From Micromonospora sp. MH99 (GTDB lineage: Bacteria; Actinomycetota; Actinomycetes; Mycobacteriales; Micromonosporaceae), in contig NZ_MUZA01000002.1 in NCBI RefSeq assembly GCF_021442385.1, positions 124,001-188,000 on the forward strand: DNA of 64,000 nt. Direction: 5' to 3'. The position numbers and the translations under genes are program-made. Shown here one piece after another: positions 37,974 to 47,074 of this stretch (the stretch's first letter is position 1; every line of letters begins with the position of its first letter). Below the pieces are notes generated by a model. The model did no database searches, had not been told where the DNA came from, and saw only the letters and a list, made by a program, of their open reading frames with translations.

Positions 37974-38474
37974 CTAGTCGATCAAGGCGTTTAGCAGCGA
38001 CTCCTGTAGATACCCGAGATACGCGTAGACCGACAGCTGGAACACCCGGCTGGAACCGGGATCCTCGGTCACCGCGTCGTCCAGCTCCTCACCCAGATCC
38101 GTGCCGTCCTTGATCTCCAGCCGAACGCCCATCGCCAGCCGCGCGTCGTTGAGCGCCCGCAGCCACGCCTCGGCGGCCTCGGCGTCCAACCGCACCTCGC
38201 CGCCGGCCTCGTCGGGCAGCGCGGCCAGGATGGCCCCCGCCTGGTCGATCTTGGCAGTCTTCAGATCACCCTCGGTGTAGCGGCGGAACTCGGCGGTGCC
38301 GCTCGCATCCTCCGGGTAGACGGCCGGAAACAGCCGGCCCACGACCGGGTCCGTGTGGTCGAAGCCGTCGGTGAGCAGGCCGACCACCTCGGAGGCGACC
38401 TTGCGCAGCACCCGCACCTCGTCCACGGCGAAGGTGGCGACATAGCGGCCGGCCTGGCGCCGGAACATGCTCAC
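37974..38474 (-). CDS. aosR: DUF2017 protein, AosR-like
   Basis: Protein of 166 residues matching the actinobacterial DUF2017 family by its start (FRRQAGRYVATFAVDEVRVLRKVASEVVGLL) and its position between clpS and mec. In Mycobacterium tuberculosis the protein at this place, AosR, acts with SigH in oxidative-stress control of the mec-cysO-cysM operon. The two cysteines proposed as the redox switch in the mycobacterial protein are absent here: no Cys is visible. GTG at 38474 (GGAG 8 nt upstream) or ATG at 38468 are both possible starts. Confidence 0.82.
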   Translation of the reverse strand: MSMFRRQAGRYVATFAVDEVRVLRKVASEVVGLLTDGFDHTDPVVGRLFPAVYPEDASGTAEFRRYTEGDLKTAKIDQAGAILAALPDEAGGEVRLDAEAAEAWLRALNDARLAMGVRLEIKDGTDLGEELDDAVTEDPGSSRVFQLSVYAYLGYLQESLLNALID

Positions 38475-38529
38475 GCCGCCAGCTCCGTTCGCGACCGTGC
38501 GGATCGCCGGCCCGGCACACTCGACGCGC

Positions 38530-38820
38530 TCACGAGCGGTCCACCGTCGCCCACAGCCCGTACGCGTGCAACTGCGACGCGTCGTGCTCCATCCGCTCCC
38601 GGGCCCCCGTGGAGACCACGGCGCGGCCCTTGTGGTGCACGTCCAGCATGAGCTGCTCCGCCCTCTCCCGGCTGTAGCCGAACAGCTTCTGGAAGACCCA
38701 GGTCACGTACGTCATCAGGTTGACCGGGTCGTCCCACACGATCGTCACCCATTGCCGGTCGGGCGCCGGCACCTCGTCAGTGGCCGGCGTCTCGACCGGT
38801 GCAACCTGTGGAGCCGCCAT
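38530..38820 (-). CDS. clpS: ATP-dependent Clp protease adaptor
   Basis: N-recognin of 96 residues that delivers N-degron substrates to ClpC/ClpP. The core [27 protein letters not shown] (shown in parts: [17 protein letters not shown]) and the segments [17 protein letters not shown] and [10 protein letters not shown] are family-typical. A short Pro/Thr-rich N-terminus precedes the core. Start at 38820 or 38829. It begins the clpS-aosR-mec-cysO-cysM series on the minus strand. Confidence 0.93.
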   Translation of the reverse strand: MAAPQVAPVETPATDEVPAPDRQWVTIVWDDPVNLMTYVTWVFQKLFGYSRERAEQLMLDVHHKGRAVVSTGARERMEHDASQLHAYGLWATVDRS

Positions 38821-38968
38821 GCCCCCCATCGTGCCACCGGTTTCCCGGAACCGAGGAACCGGAACGCCGGGCGAACCAGGATCACCCGCCGTGGCCACCC
38901 CGAAGTCGGCCCGCACCCCGTCGGACGCGAGGCGCGGTGCGAGCCCGAGCCGGGAGATGGCCACGCCG

Positions 38969-40519
38969 TCAGGCGAGCAGGATGCCGTGGTCGACCGCAT
39001 CGGAGAGCACCACGCCCAGCGAGAGACGGATCACCTCGAACCGTCGGGAGATCTCCCGGGAAAGCTCCAACTCGACCTCCCGCAACGCCCGCTGGGACCA
39101 GGCCCGCGCGGCGCTGTGGTCATCGTTGCCCGGGGTACGCCACTGCTGCCAGCACCCGCCGGAGAGCGCCACCGCGACCGGCGGAAGCACCTCGTCACGG
39201 GTCACCGTCGGGTAGCCGGCGAGCGCGTCGATCGCCTCCGTGCCGGTCAGTCCGGCCACACCCGCCGTACTCGTGATCAGCAGCACCCGGTCCAGGTCGC
39301 GCCCGGCGCGGTGATCCGCCAGGCCGTACTGGACGGCGGTGGCGATCCGGCGGCGGACGCCCTCCGCCGGTGTCCCGCCGAGCACCTGGGCGGCGGTGTC
39401 GGCCACGATGCCCCGCACCGCGTGGTCGCACTGGGCGGTGGCCAGCAGCGACAGCGCCGCCATCTCCCGGTCGAGCAGGTCCGGTAGGCCGGCGCAGCCG
39501 ACCCCGAAGACGATCTCCTGGACGGCCCGGAGGTGGATGTTCGCCAACTCCAGCGCCAGGTGCTGGCGGATCCGCTGGGAGCAGGAGCGGATCTGCCGGT
39601 CGAGCCGCTCGGACCAGTCCCCCGGCTCGGCGGACACCGCCACCCGGTCGTGCTGCCCCGGCAGCACCGGCGGATCGGCGCTGGCCCGCTGCAACCCCTC
39701 GTTCGCCGACCAGCCCACCAGCGCCCGGCGCAGGTCGGCTGCGGAATCGGCGCCGTCGACCGGGAACCACCGCGAGCCCGCCAGCGAGGGGACCGCGGCC
39801 AGCAGCGCCGCCCGGTGTGCCTCGACGATCACCGCCACCGGGTCCACCTCCCCCGGCCGGCCGTCGGCCGGCGAGACGGACGCCCCCGCGTCCTCCGTCA
39901 GCGCCCCGCCGTCGGCCGGTGGCGCCCAACCCGCCGCACCCGGCGTCACCGCGAAGACGACCTCCACTGCAGCGGCCGCCACCTCGGCGAGCAGATTCAG
40001 CTCCTGGGCCGTGAACGCCTGGTCGGCCGCGATCACGAAGAGCAGCGCGCCGGCCCGGCCGACCGCCTCGCGCAGCACCCTGACGCCGGCCACGCCGAGC
40101 GCGCCCGTGTCCGGTGTGTCGATCAGGGTGAAGTGGCGCAGCAGGGGTTCGGGCACGCTCAGCTCGACCCGCCGCGGTGGCCGGGCCAACGCCGGGCCGG
40201 CGGCGTCCCGGTCCGCGCCGTACGAGTGCGGCTGGCGGTAGCCGGGGACGAAGGCCGCCCGCGTGGGCACCTGGGCGTGCCGGACCAGCAGCCAACTGCC
40301 CGCCGGCACGGTGAGCATCACCGGGTCGAGCCCGACGAGGCTGGCGAGGACCGCGCGCCGGTCCGCGCCGGCCGGGCCGACGGCGACCACGCCGAGCGGC
40401 TCGTCCGCGCGGGCACCCGGCACGCCGAGATCGGTGGGCAGCGGGGCGCAGCTCGGCGGGTCGGCTGAGCTGGCCATGTCGCCGGCCGAGTCGAGCGAGG
40501 GGAGAGGGCCCTGCTGCAT
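38969..40519 (-). CDS. Dynamin/GTPase-like protein with degenerate nucleotide motifs
   Basis: Protein of 516 residues that looks like a P-loop GTPase with lost motifs. Where Walker A should be it has [15 protein letters not shown] (about 47-61), without the GK[S/T]. The G3-like segment is [12 protein letters not shown], and the expected NKxD reads [11 protein letters not shown]. The C-terminal half is alpha-helical with Arg-rich stretches ([28 protein letters not shown] in parts). No transmembrane helix. ATG at 40519 has GGGAGG 7 nt upstream. It may bind membranes or partners without hydrolysis; function unknown. It is divergent from the LuxR-type regulator gene. Confidence 0.65.
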   Translation of the reverse strand: MQQGPLPSLDSAGDMASSADPPSCAPLPTDLGVPGARADEPLGVVAVGPAGADRRAVLASLVGLDPVMLTVPAGSWLLVRHAQVPTRAAFVPGYRQPHSYGADRDAAGPALARPPRRVELSVPEPLLRHFTLIDTPDTGALGVAGVRVLREAVGRAGALLFVIAADQAFTAQELNLLAEVAAAAVEVVFAVTPGAAGWAPPADGGALTEDAGASVSPADGRPGEVDPVAVIVEAHRAALLAAVPSLAGSRWFPVDGADSAADLRRALVGWSANEGLQRASADPPVLPGQHDRVAVSAEPGDWSERLDRQIRSCSQRIRQHLALELANIHLRAVQEIVFGVGCAGLPDLLDREMAALSLLATAQCDHAVRGIVADTAAQVLGGTPAEGVRRRIATAVQYGLADHRAGRDLDRVLLITSTAGVAGLTGTEAIDALAGYPTVTRDEVLPPVAVALSGGCWQQWRTPGNDDHSAARAWSQRALREVELELSREISRRFEVIRLSLGVVLSDAVDHGILLA

Positions 40520-40704
40520 CGGGTGGCCTCCCGGGGCAGGCGACCGGCACGCCGGTCGCGTGGAAATTCCGGTGACACTACCCGGATGCCGGAAGAGTAC
40601 GTTCGGCCGGCCGACCAGGCGGAACACATCGGATACTCACCGGTAATTGTGCCACTACTCAACTTCGGTGCGTGACGATGCGGGCGCGGACGGAATTCGA
40701 TGGA

Positions 40705-40710
40705 TATGCT
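40705..40710 (+). promoter_or_regulatory. Candidate -10 box, LuxR-type regulator (leaderless)
   Basis: TATGCT ends 6 nt before the ATG at 40717. This supports that start over an in-frame ATG at 40672. Confidence 0.45.
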
Positions 40711-40716
40711 GCCCGG

Positions 40717-43395
40717 ATGAGTCGATGGCAGTTCGTCGGCCGGACCGACGAGCTCAACCGCCTGCTGGCGGCGGTGACCGGCGAGGCCGGCCGAGGGCTC
40801 TTCTTCAGCGGCAGCGCTGGCATCGGCAAGAGCCGGCTGCTGCGCGAGGGGGTCAACACCCTGCCCACCGACAGGTACGCGATCTGGTCGATCGCGGCCA
40901 GCGCCACGACTGCCGCGCTGCCGTTCGGTGGGCTGGTGCAGGTCCTCCCGGCGGAGCAGCCCCAGGGCCTCTCCCCCGCCGGCATACTCCGCTGGGCGCT
41001 CGGCGTTCTGCAACAGCAGGCCGCCGGCCGCCGGATCGTGCTCGCCATCGACGACGCGCACCTGCTCGACCCACCCTCCGCGGCGCTGGTGCATCTGGTC
41101 GCCCGCGCCGACAACGCCACAGTCGTGGGCACCCTGCGCGACGGCGAACAGATCCCCCTGCCGATCCGGGCACTCTGGACCGACGACCTGGTCGAGCACG
41201 TCGAGCTGACCCCCATGCCACCGTCGGAGACCGCCGGCCTGCTGGCGGCGATCCTGGGCGGCCCGGTCGACGCCGGTTCCGCCGACCGGCTCGGCCGGCT
41301 GTCGGCAGGCAACCCGCTGCTGCTGCGCGAGCTGGTGCACGCCGCCAGCGGCAGCGAGGAGCTGAAGCGCACCTACGGGATCTGGAAGTGGACCGGGCGG
41401 CTGGAGCTGGCGCCCAGCCTCACCGACCTGATCGACACCCGCGTCGGGCAGCTCACCGACGGCGTTCGTACGGTCGTCGAGCTGGTCGCCTTCGGTGAGC
41501 CACTCGGCCTGCACCTGCTCAACCAGGCCGCCGAGCAGTCCGATGTGGAGTGCGCCGAGGAGCGCGGCCTGATCACCGTCATCCAGCACGACCGGCGGAC
41601 CAACGTACGCCTGGCCCACCCGCTCTACGGCGAGGTGATGCGTCGCCGGTGCCCGGTCAGCCGCACCCGACGCCTCCAGGCGCACCTTGCCGAGCTGCTG
41701 GAACAGGTCGGCAAGCGCCGCCGCGACGACCTGCTGCGGGTGGCGGTCTGGCGGCTCGACTCGGGCACCGCACAGGACGCCGCCCTGCTCGTGGACGCCG
41801 CGATGCAGGCGTTCACCCGCTACGACGTACCGCTGGCGACCCGGCTGGCCCGGGCCGCGCTGAACGCCGACGGCGGCTCGGACGCGGCGGAGCTGCTGGC
41901 CACGATTCTGATGTTCGCCGACCGACCGGACGAGGCGATCACCGTTCTCGACGCGGTGACCCTGGAGCCCGGGGACGAGCGGCGGCTCTGCCGGTGGCTG
42001 ACCGTGCGCGGCATGGTCAGCTACTGGGGGCTCAGTCGGGAGTCCACGGTGGAGGAGATCGCGAGCCGGGTCGAGCAGCTCGGCGACTCGGCCGACCGCG
42101 CCCGGGTGCACGCCTTCGAGGCGATCATGCGGCTGCACCGGCTCGACACGACCACCGCCGTACGGCTCAGTCAGCGGGTGCTCGATCGGCCCGCGGCCAG
42201 CATCGCCGCCCGTGAACTGGCGCGCAGCACGATCGCGTACGTCCAGGCCGCCCAGGGTCAGCTGACGCGCAGCGGTGCGGCCATCGCGCAGGTGCACTCC
42301 GCCGCGGCCAGCTGGCGCACCGACATGCCGTACCTGCAACTGGCCCTCGAGCTGGCCCGCGGCACCCGGCTCATGCTCACCGGCGACCTCGTCGGGATCG
42401 ACGCGATCGTGGCGGACGAGTTCGCCGACCTGGCCGGTGCCGGCGACTTCCGACTCGGCACCGGATACCTGGCCATCCTCCAGGCGTACGCCGCGCGGCT
42501 GCGCGGGCAGAGCGACTCGGCGATGCGGACGTCGTTGGGCGCCTGCGCGGTGCTGGCGACCAGCCGGGTCTACGCCGGTCTGGCCCAGGCCGAGCGGGCC
42601 CAGGCGGCGGCGCTGCGTGGCGACGCGGCGCAGGCGGCCGAGGCGATGGCCGAGGCCGACCGCACCCACGCGCCGGGCATGGCGGTGCTCTACCCGTGGC
42701 TGGAGCAGGCCCGGGGCGCGGTGCTCGCCGCGTCGGGTGACCTGCCGGGCGCGGTGAAGCAGCTCAACGACCTGGCCGACCGGCTGCGGGCGGACGGTTT
42801 CGCCGGGCACGAGGTGCACGTTCTGCACGACCTGGTCCGGTTGGACCAGGCCGGCGCGGCGGTCGGGCCCACCTGTTCCGACGGCGGGCGGCGCACGGTG
42901 GCGCAGCGCCTCGCCGAGCTGTCCGAGCAGGTGGACGGGGTGCTCCCGCCGCTGCTGGCCCGGCACGCCCGGGCCGCGGTGACCGACTCCGCCGCGGATC
43001 TGCTCGCGGTCGCCGACGACTACGCCGCGCTGGAGCTGACGGTGTACGCCGCCGAGGCCACCGCCCAGGCGCTGCAGCGGCTACGCCAGCAACAGTCGGT
43101 GGCGGCCGGCGAGGCGCGCGAGCGTCTGGCCGGGCTGCTCGGCCGGTGCGACCTGATCCGCACGCCGGCGCTGCGGGCCGGGGCGCCGGTGCTCACCGAA
43201 CGCGAGTGGCAGGTGGCCCGCCTCGCCGCGCACGGTGCGACCAGCAAGGCCATCGCCGAGCGGCTCTATCTTTCCGCCCGCACCGTGGAGAACCACCTGC
43301 AGCGGATCTACACCAAGCTCGGCGTGACCGGCCGGTCCGAGCTGTGGGCCGCGCTGCGGTCGATCCCGGGCCACGAAGGCGGCGGCGCGGGCTGA
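40717..43395 (+). CDS. LAL-type LuxR transcriptional regulator
   Basis: Large ATP-binding regulator of 892 residues. The AAA/STAND module begins FVGRTDELNRLL with Walker A FSGSAGIGKSRLL and Walker B VLAIDDAHLLDPPS. A long helical, TPR-like middle (about 300-820) follows. The C-terminal LuxR helix-turn-helix is LTEREWQVARLAAHGATSKAIAERLYLS and VENHLQRIYTKLGV. Such proteins sense a ligand and switch on a nearby pathway. It stands 16 bp upstream of pncB but that gene seems to have its own promoter. Regulated genes unknown. Confidence 0.9.
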   Translation: MSRWQFVGRTDELNRLLAAVTGEAGRGLFFSGSAGIGKSRLLREGVNTLPTDRYAIWSIAASATTAALPFGGLVQVLPAEQPQGLSPAGILRWALGVLQQQAAGRRIVLAIDDAHLLDPPSAALVHLVARADNATVVGTLRDGEQIPLPIRALWTDDLVEHVELTPMPPSETAGLLAAILGGPVDAGSADRLGRLSAGNPLLLRELVHAASGSEELKRTYGIWKWTGRLELAPSLTDLIDTRVGQLTDGVRTVVELVAFGEPLGLHLLNQAAEQSDVECAEERGLITVIQHDRRTNVRLAHPLYGEVMRRRCPVSRTRRLQAHLAELLEQVGKRRRDDLLRVAVWRLDSGTAQDAALLVDAAMQAFTRYDVPLATRLARAALNADGGSDAAELLATILMFADRPDEAITVLDAVTLEPGDERRLCRWLTVRGMVSYWGLSRESTVEEIASRVEQLGDSADRARVHAFEAIMRLHRLDTTTAVRLSQRVLDRPAASIAARELARSTIAYVQAAQGQLTRSGAAIAQVHSAAASWRTDMPYLQLALELARGTRLMLTGDLVGIDAIVADEFADLAGAGDFRLGTGYLAILQAYAARLRGQSDSAMRTSLGACAVLATSRVYAGLAQAERAQAAALRGDAAQAAEAMAEADRTHAPGMAVLYPWLEQARGAVLAASGDLPGAVKQLNDLADRLRADGFAGHEVHVLHDLVRLDQAGAAVGPTCSDGGRRTVAQRLAELSEQVDGVLPPLLARHARAAVTDSAADLLAVADDYAALELTVYAAEATAQALQRLRQQQSVAAGEARERLAGLLGRCDLIRTPALRAGAPVLTEREWQVARLAAHGATSKAIAERLYLSARTVENHLQRIYTKLGVTGRSELWAALRSIPGHEGGGAG

Positions 43396-43399
43396 ACCT

Positions 43400-43405
43400 T
43401 AGGCT
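43400..43405 (+). promoter_or_regulatory. Candidate -10 box, pncB (leaderless)
   Basis: TAGGCT ends 6 nt before the pncB GTG and starts just after the regulator's stop codon. Confidence 0.45.
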
Positions 43406-43411
43406 GGGGCG

Positions 43412-44698
43412 GTGAGCACCCTGGGCCCCGCGCTGCTGACCGACCACTACGAGCTGACCATGGTCAGCGCCGCACTCAAGGACGGCACCGCCGACCGCCG
43501 CTGTGTCTTCGAGGTGTTCAGCCGTCGGCTGCCCAGCGGCCGGCGTTACGGCGTCGTCGCCGGCACCGCGCGCCTGATCGAGCTGATCCGCGATTTCCGG
43601 TTCGACCCGGCGGAGGTCGATTTCCTGCGCCGCACCGGAGTGGTCGACGAGGCGGCGGCGGCCTGGCTCACCGACTACCGCTTCACCGGCGACATCGACG
43701 GGTACGCCGAGGGTGAGCTGTTCTTCCCCGGCTCGCCCATCCTGACCGTCTCCGGCGGCTTCGCCGAGTGCGTGGTGCTGGAGACGGTGGCGCTCTCCGT
43801 GCTCAACCACGACTGCGCAGTGGCGGCCGCCGCGGCGCGGATGGTCACCGCTGCCCGGGGCCGGGCGCTGATCGAGATGGGATCGCGCCGGGCGCACGAG
43901 GAGGCCGCGGTGGCGGCGGCGCGGGCCGCATACCTGGCCGGTTTCCGGTTCACGTCCAACCTCGCCGCCGGCGAGCGCTACGGCATCCCGACGGCGGGCA
44001 CCGCGGCACACGCGTTCACCCTGCTGCACGACGACGAGCGGGCCGCGTTCGCCTCGCAGGTGGCCACGCTGGGCAGGGACACCACGCTGCTGGTCGACAC
44101 GTACGACATCAGCCAGGGCATCCGCAACGCGATAGCGGTCGCCGGGCCGGAGCTGCGGGCGATCCGGATCGACTCGGGTGACCTCGCGGTGATCGCGCAG
44201 CAGTCCCGGGAACTGCTGGACTCGCTGGGCGCCACCGAGACGAAGATCATTGTCTCGGGTGACCTGGACGAGTACTCGATCGCGGCGCTGGCCGCCGAGC
44301 CGGTCGACATGTACGGCGCGGGGACGGCAGTGGTCACCGGTTCCGGGGCGCCCACGGCGGGGCTGGTCTACAAGCTGGTCGAGGTCGAGGGCCGCCCGGT
44401 GGTGAAGCGCTCCGAGCACAAGGCGACCATCGGTGGGCGCAAGGTCGCGGTCCGCCGGCACAAGCCGACCGGCACCGCCACCGAGGAGATCATCGTCCCG
44501 CAGGGCGTGCCGGACCGGCAGGCCAACGACCGGATGCTCCAGCGCTCGTACGTGATCGACGGCGAGCCCGTGGGTCTGCCCACCCTCGACGAGTCCCGGG
44601 AGCACCTGCGCGAGTGCCTCATCTCCATCCCGTGGGAGGGGCTGAAGCTCTCGGCCGGCGACCCCGCGGTGCCGGTCACCGTCGTACCCGCCGGCTGA
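43412..44698 (+). CDS. pncB: Nicotinate phosphoribosyltransferase
   Basis: Joins nicotinate and PRPP to nicotinate mononucleotide in NAD salvage; 428 residues. Family segments: LLTDHYELTMVSAAL at the start, FEVFSRRLPSGRRYGVVAG, FFPGSPILTVSG, LIEMGSRRAHEEAAV with the catalytic His, RIDSGDLAVIAQQ and DMYGAGTAVVTGSGAP. GTG at 43412 follows a -10 box by 6 nt. pncA, which makes its substrate, is 31 bp downstream. Confidence 0.95.
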   Translation: MSTLGPALLTDHYELTMVSAALKDGTADRRCVFEVFSRRLPSGRRYGVVAGTARLIELIRDFRFDPAEVDFLRRTGVVDEAAAAWLTDYRFTGDIDGYAEGELFFPGSPILTVSGGFAECVVLETVALSVLNHDCAVAAAAARMVTAARGRALIEMGSRRAHEEAAVAAARAAYLAGFRFTSNLAAGERYGIPTAGTAAHAFTLLHDDERAAFASQVATLGRDTTLLVDTYDISQGIRNAIAVAGPELRAIRIDSGDLAVIAQQSRELLDSLGATETKIIVSGDLDEYSIAALAAEPVDMYGAGTAVVTGSGAPTAGLVYKLVEVEGRPVVKRSEHKATIGGRKVAVRRHKPTGTATEEIIVPQGVPDRQANDRMLQRSYVIDGEPVGLPTLDESREHLRECLISIPWEGLKLSAGDPAVPVTVVPAG

Positions 44699-44729
44699 GC
44701 CCGCTGATCCGTTCTCGAAGGGACCCCCG

Positions 44730-45311
44730 ATGGCCAACGCGCTGATCATCGTCGACGTGCAGAACGACTTCTGTGAGGGCGGCTCGCTGGCCGTCGCGGG
44801 CGGCGCCGGAGTGGCCGCCGGGATCTCCCGGCTGCTCGCCACCGAGCCGGACCGATGGGCGCACGTGGTCGCCACGAAGGACTATCACATCGACCCGGGC
44901 GCGCACTTCGGCGATCCGCCGGACTTCGTCGAGTCGTGGCCCCGGCACTGCGTGGTCGGCACCAGTGGCTCGGAGTTCCACCCGGACCTGGAGACCGGTC
45001 GGGTCGAGGCGATCTTCCACAAGGGCGAGCACGCGGCGGCGTACTCCGGGTTCGAGGGGCACGCCGACGACGGCGAGTGCCTGGCCGACTGGCTGCGTCG
45101 GCACGACGTGGACCGGGTCGACGTGGTCGGCATCGCCACCGACCACTGCGTCCGCGCCACCGCCCTCGACGCCGCCCGCGAGGGCTTCGCCACCACCGTC
45201 CTGCTGGAGCTGACCGCCGCTGTCGCTCCGGAGACCACCGACGTGGCGCTGCGGGCGATGGACGGCGCCGGCGTGATCCTGGACGGCGAGCCTGTGATCA
45301 GGGCCGCATGA
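44730..45311 (+). CDS. pncA: Nicotinamidase
   Basis: Hydrolyses nicotinamide to nicotinate; 193 residues. The cysteine-hydrolase triad is visible: Asp in IIVDVQNDFCEGGSLAV, Lys in FHKGEHAAAYSGFEG and the nucleophilic Cys in GIATDHCVRATALDAAREGF. The metal site is in ATKDYHIDPGAHF. It follows pncB in one unit, so nicotinamide is converted to NaMN by two adjacent genes. ATG has a weak GAAGGGA ribosome site. Confidence 0.95.
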   Translation: MANALIIVDVQNDFCEGGSLAVAGGAGVAAGISRLLATEPDRWAHVVATKDYHIDPGAHFGDPPDFVESWPRHCVVGTSGSEFHPDLETGRVEAIFHKGEHAAAYSGFEGHADDGECLADWLRRHDVDRVDVVGIATDHCVRATALDAAREGFATTVLLELTAAVAPETTDVALRAMDGAGVILDGEPVIRAA

Positions 45312-45375
45312 GGCGCTAATTGGTTGGCCAATGGTCCCCCATCCGTCGAGGATGTCGCCGGAGGTACGGACCAAC

Positions 45376-46599
45376 GTGAACATGAAGCCTTACCGCACAG
45401 CCCTCGCTCTGCCCGGCCTGCGGTCGCTGCTGCTGATCGCCGTCCTCGCTCGCATCCCGCTCACGGCGACCGGGGTCACGCTGACCTTCCACGTCGTGCT
45501 CGACCTCGACCGGGGCTACGGCGCGGCCGGCCTGGTGGGCGCCGCCATCACCGTGGGGGCGGCGATCGGTGGGCCGCTGCTCGGCCGTCTGGTCGACCGG
45601 CGTGGTCTGCGTCCGGTGTTGGTGCTCACCGGCATCGCCGAGGCGGTGTTCTGGACCACCGCGCCGTCGTTGCCGTACGCGCTGCTGCTGCCGACCGCCT
45701 TCGTGGCGGGTTCGCTGGCCCTGCCGATCTTCTCGGTGGTCCGCCAGTCGATCGCCGCGCTGGTTCCGGAAGATCAACGACGGCCGGCGTACGCCCTGGA
45801 CTCCATGTCCGTCGAGCTGTCCTTCATGATCGGCCCGGCGCTGGCGGTGGCGCTGGTCACGGCCATCTCGGCGCAGACCACCATGTACCTCGTCGGTGGC
45901 GGCATCGTCGCCGCCGGGATCGCCCTGTGGCTGGTGAACCCGCCGATCCGCGGTGCCGCCGAACCCACCGGCCCACGTCGCCACGTGCCCCGCCGGGAGT
46001 GGCTGACGCCCCGCCTGCTCGCCGTCCTGGCGCTCAGCACCGCCGCCACCCTGGTGCTCGGCGGCACCGACGTCGCGGTGGTAGCCGTCCTGCGGGAGAG
46101 CGGCGACGTCGGCTGGACCGGCGTCGTGCTGGCCGGCTGGGCGATCGCCTCCCTGGCCGGCGGCTTCGCCTACGGGGCGGTGCACCGCTCGCTCTCTCCG
46201 CTGGCCCTCACCGCAGCGCTCGCGCTCTGCACCATCCCGGTCGGGTTGGGCGGCGCGCACTGGTGGCTGCTCTGCCTGGCGCTGATCCCGGCCGGCGCGC
46301 TGTGCGCGCCCACCATCGCGGCCTCCTCCGACGCCGTCAGCCGCCTCGCCCCGGCCGAGGTACGCGGCGAGGCGATGGGCCTGCACGGTTCGGCGGTCAC
46401 CGTCGGCATCGCGGTCGGCGCACCGCTCGCCGGCGCGGTGATCGACAGCAGCGCGCCGCTCTGGGGCTTCGTGGTGACCGGGGCGCTCGGCGCACTGATC
46501 ACCCTCGTGGTGCTGCCGATCGAGCTGCGCCGCCGCCGCAACGACGACGCGCTCGCCGCGCTTCCCGTCGAATCGGACCTCGCCTCCGCCACCCGCTGA
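45376..46599 (+). CDS. MFS transporter
   Basis: Major-facilitator-type membrane protein of 407 residues with about twelve hydrophobic segments and the loop 2-3 motif GRLVDRRGLRPVL. The second half repeats the pattern less strictly. It lies 64 bp after pncA, so uptake or export of a pyridine compound is possible, but drug efflux is equally common for such proteins. GTG at 45376 is chosen because GGAGGT (45360-45365) stands 10 nt upstream; in-frame ATGs at 45331 and 45382 are alternatives. The C-terminal tail is hydrophilic. Confidence 0.87.
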   Translation: MNMKPYRTALALPGLRSLLLIAVLARIPLTATGVTLTFHVVLDLDRGYGAAGLVGAAITVGAAIGGPLLGRLVDRRGLRPVLVLTGIAEAVFWTTAPSLPYALLLPTAFVAGSLALPIFSVVRQSIAALVPEDQRRPAYALDSMSVELSFMIGPALAVALVTAISAQTTMYLVGGGIVAAGIALWLVNPPIRGAAEPTGPRRHVPRREWLTPRLLAVLALSTAATLVLGGTDVAVVAVLRESGDVGWTGVVLAGWAIASLAGGFAYGAVHRSLSPLALTAALALCTIPVGLGGAHWWLLCLALIPAGALCAPTIAASSDAVSRLAPAEVRGEAMGLHGSAVTVGIAVGAPLAGAVIDSSAPLWGFVVTGALGALITLVVLPIELRRRRNDDALAALPVESDLASATR

Positions 46600-46625
46600 C
46601 AACCTGGCCGGGCACCTGCCCGGCC

Positions 46626-46765
46626 CGTGTGTCCGCCGGCCCGACCCCGCGCCCGCCCGGCCCGGTGCCCGCCCGACCCCGCGGCCTGCCCGGGCCGGTG
46701 CCCGCCCGACCCCGCGCCTGCCCGGCCCCGCGCATGCCGGGTCCCGCGCCTGCCCGGCCCAGGTT
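46626..46765. repeat. C-rich imperfect tandem repeats
   Basis: Several imperfect copies of a roughly 15-20 bp unit mixing GCCCGCCC, GACCCCGCG and CTGCCCGG. Nearly all pyrimidine runs on one strand interrupted by G; no coding sense is visible. Confidence 0.6.
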
Positions 46766-46778
46766 CCCCGATGAGCAT

Positions 46779-46814
46779 GATGCCTGTGAGTCATCAAAAT
46801 GACTCACAGGCATC
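46779..46814. terminator. Perfect 16-bp hairpin
   Basis: GATGCCTGTGAGTCAT (46779-46794) pairs exactly with 46799-46814 around the loop CAAA. It lies between convergent genes and is the best terminator for the MFS unit. No U-tract. Confidence 0.75.
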
Positions 46815-46942
46815 ACCGTCGCAAGCATGTGCGGGGGCACCGCCGATCCCGCAGGTCGCCGCGCGCTCTGAGTCGCCGGCCGGGGACGTTGCTCTGCCAT
46901 CGACGCCTCGCGGTCAACGCGGCGAGCGGTCGGGCCACGCGC

Positions 46943-47003
46943 GACATGCAGTGCGCCGGACATGCGGTGCGCCGACATGCAGTGCGCCGACATGCAGTGG
47001 GCG
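46943..47003. repeat. Four tandem copies of a 15-16 bp unit
   Basis: Copies start at 46943, 46959, 46974 and 46989 with the consensus GACATGCAGTGCGCC(G). There are one or two changes per copy. Too short and without spacers, so not a CRISPR. Confidence 0.8.
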
Positions 47004-47010
47004 GGCACAG

Positions 47011-47053
47011 CGACGGGCGCCGCTCCCGGTGGTCCCGGGGGCGGCGCCCGTCG
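47011..47053. terminator. Hairpin downstream of ctaD
   Basis: Nineteen-nt arms 47011-47029 and 47035-47053 pair with one G-T wobble around TGGTC. It lies 22 nt after the ctaD stop on the minus strand. Confidence 0.75.
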
Positions 47054-47074
47054 TACAGCCGAACTGGTGGAGCG

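Larger units (their letters stand above)
46600..47074. other. Repeat-rich gap between convergent MFS and ctaD genes
   Basis: No convincing gene. From about 46626 to 46765 there is a C-rich stretch made of variants of CCCGCCCGACCCCGCG and CTGCCCGGCC. It is followed by a perfect hairpin (46779-46814), a four-copy 15-16 bp repeat (46943-47003) and a second hairpin (47011-47053). Confidence 0.7.

Noticed and set aside
45317..45332. ATTGG-TTGG-CCAAT palindrome before the MFS gene as an operator
   Set aside because: The arms are only 5 bp and overlap simple dinucleotide-like sequence; too weak to call.
46943..47003. Four tandem copies looking like a small CRISPR array
   Set aside because: The units are directly adjacent without spacers, only 15-16 bp long, and no cas gene is in the window.
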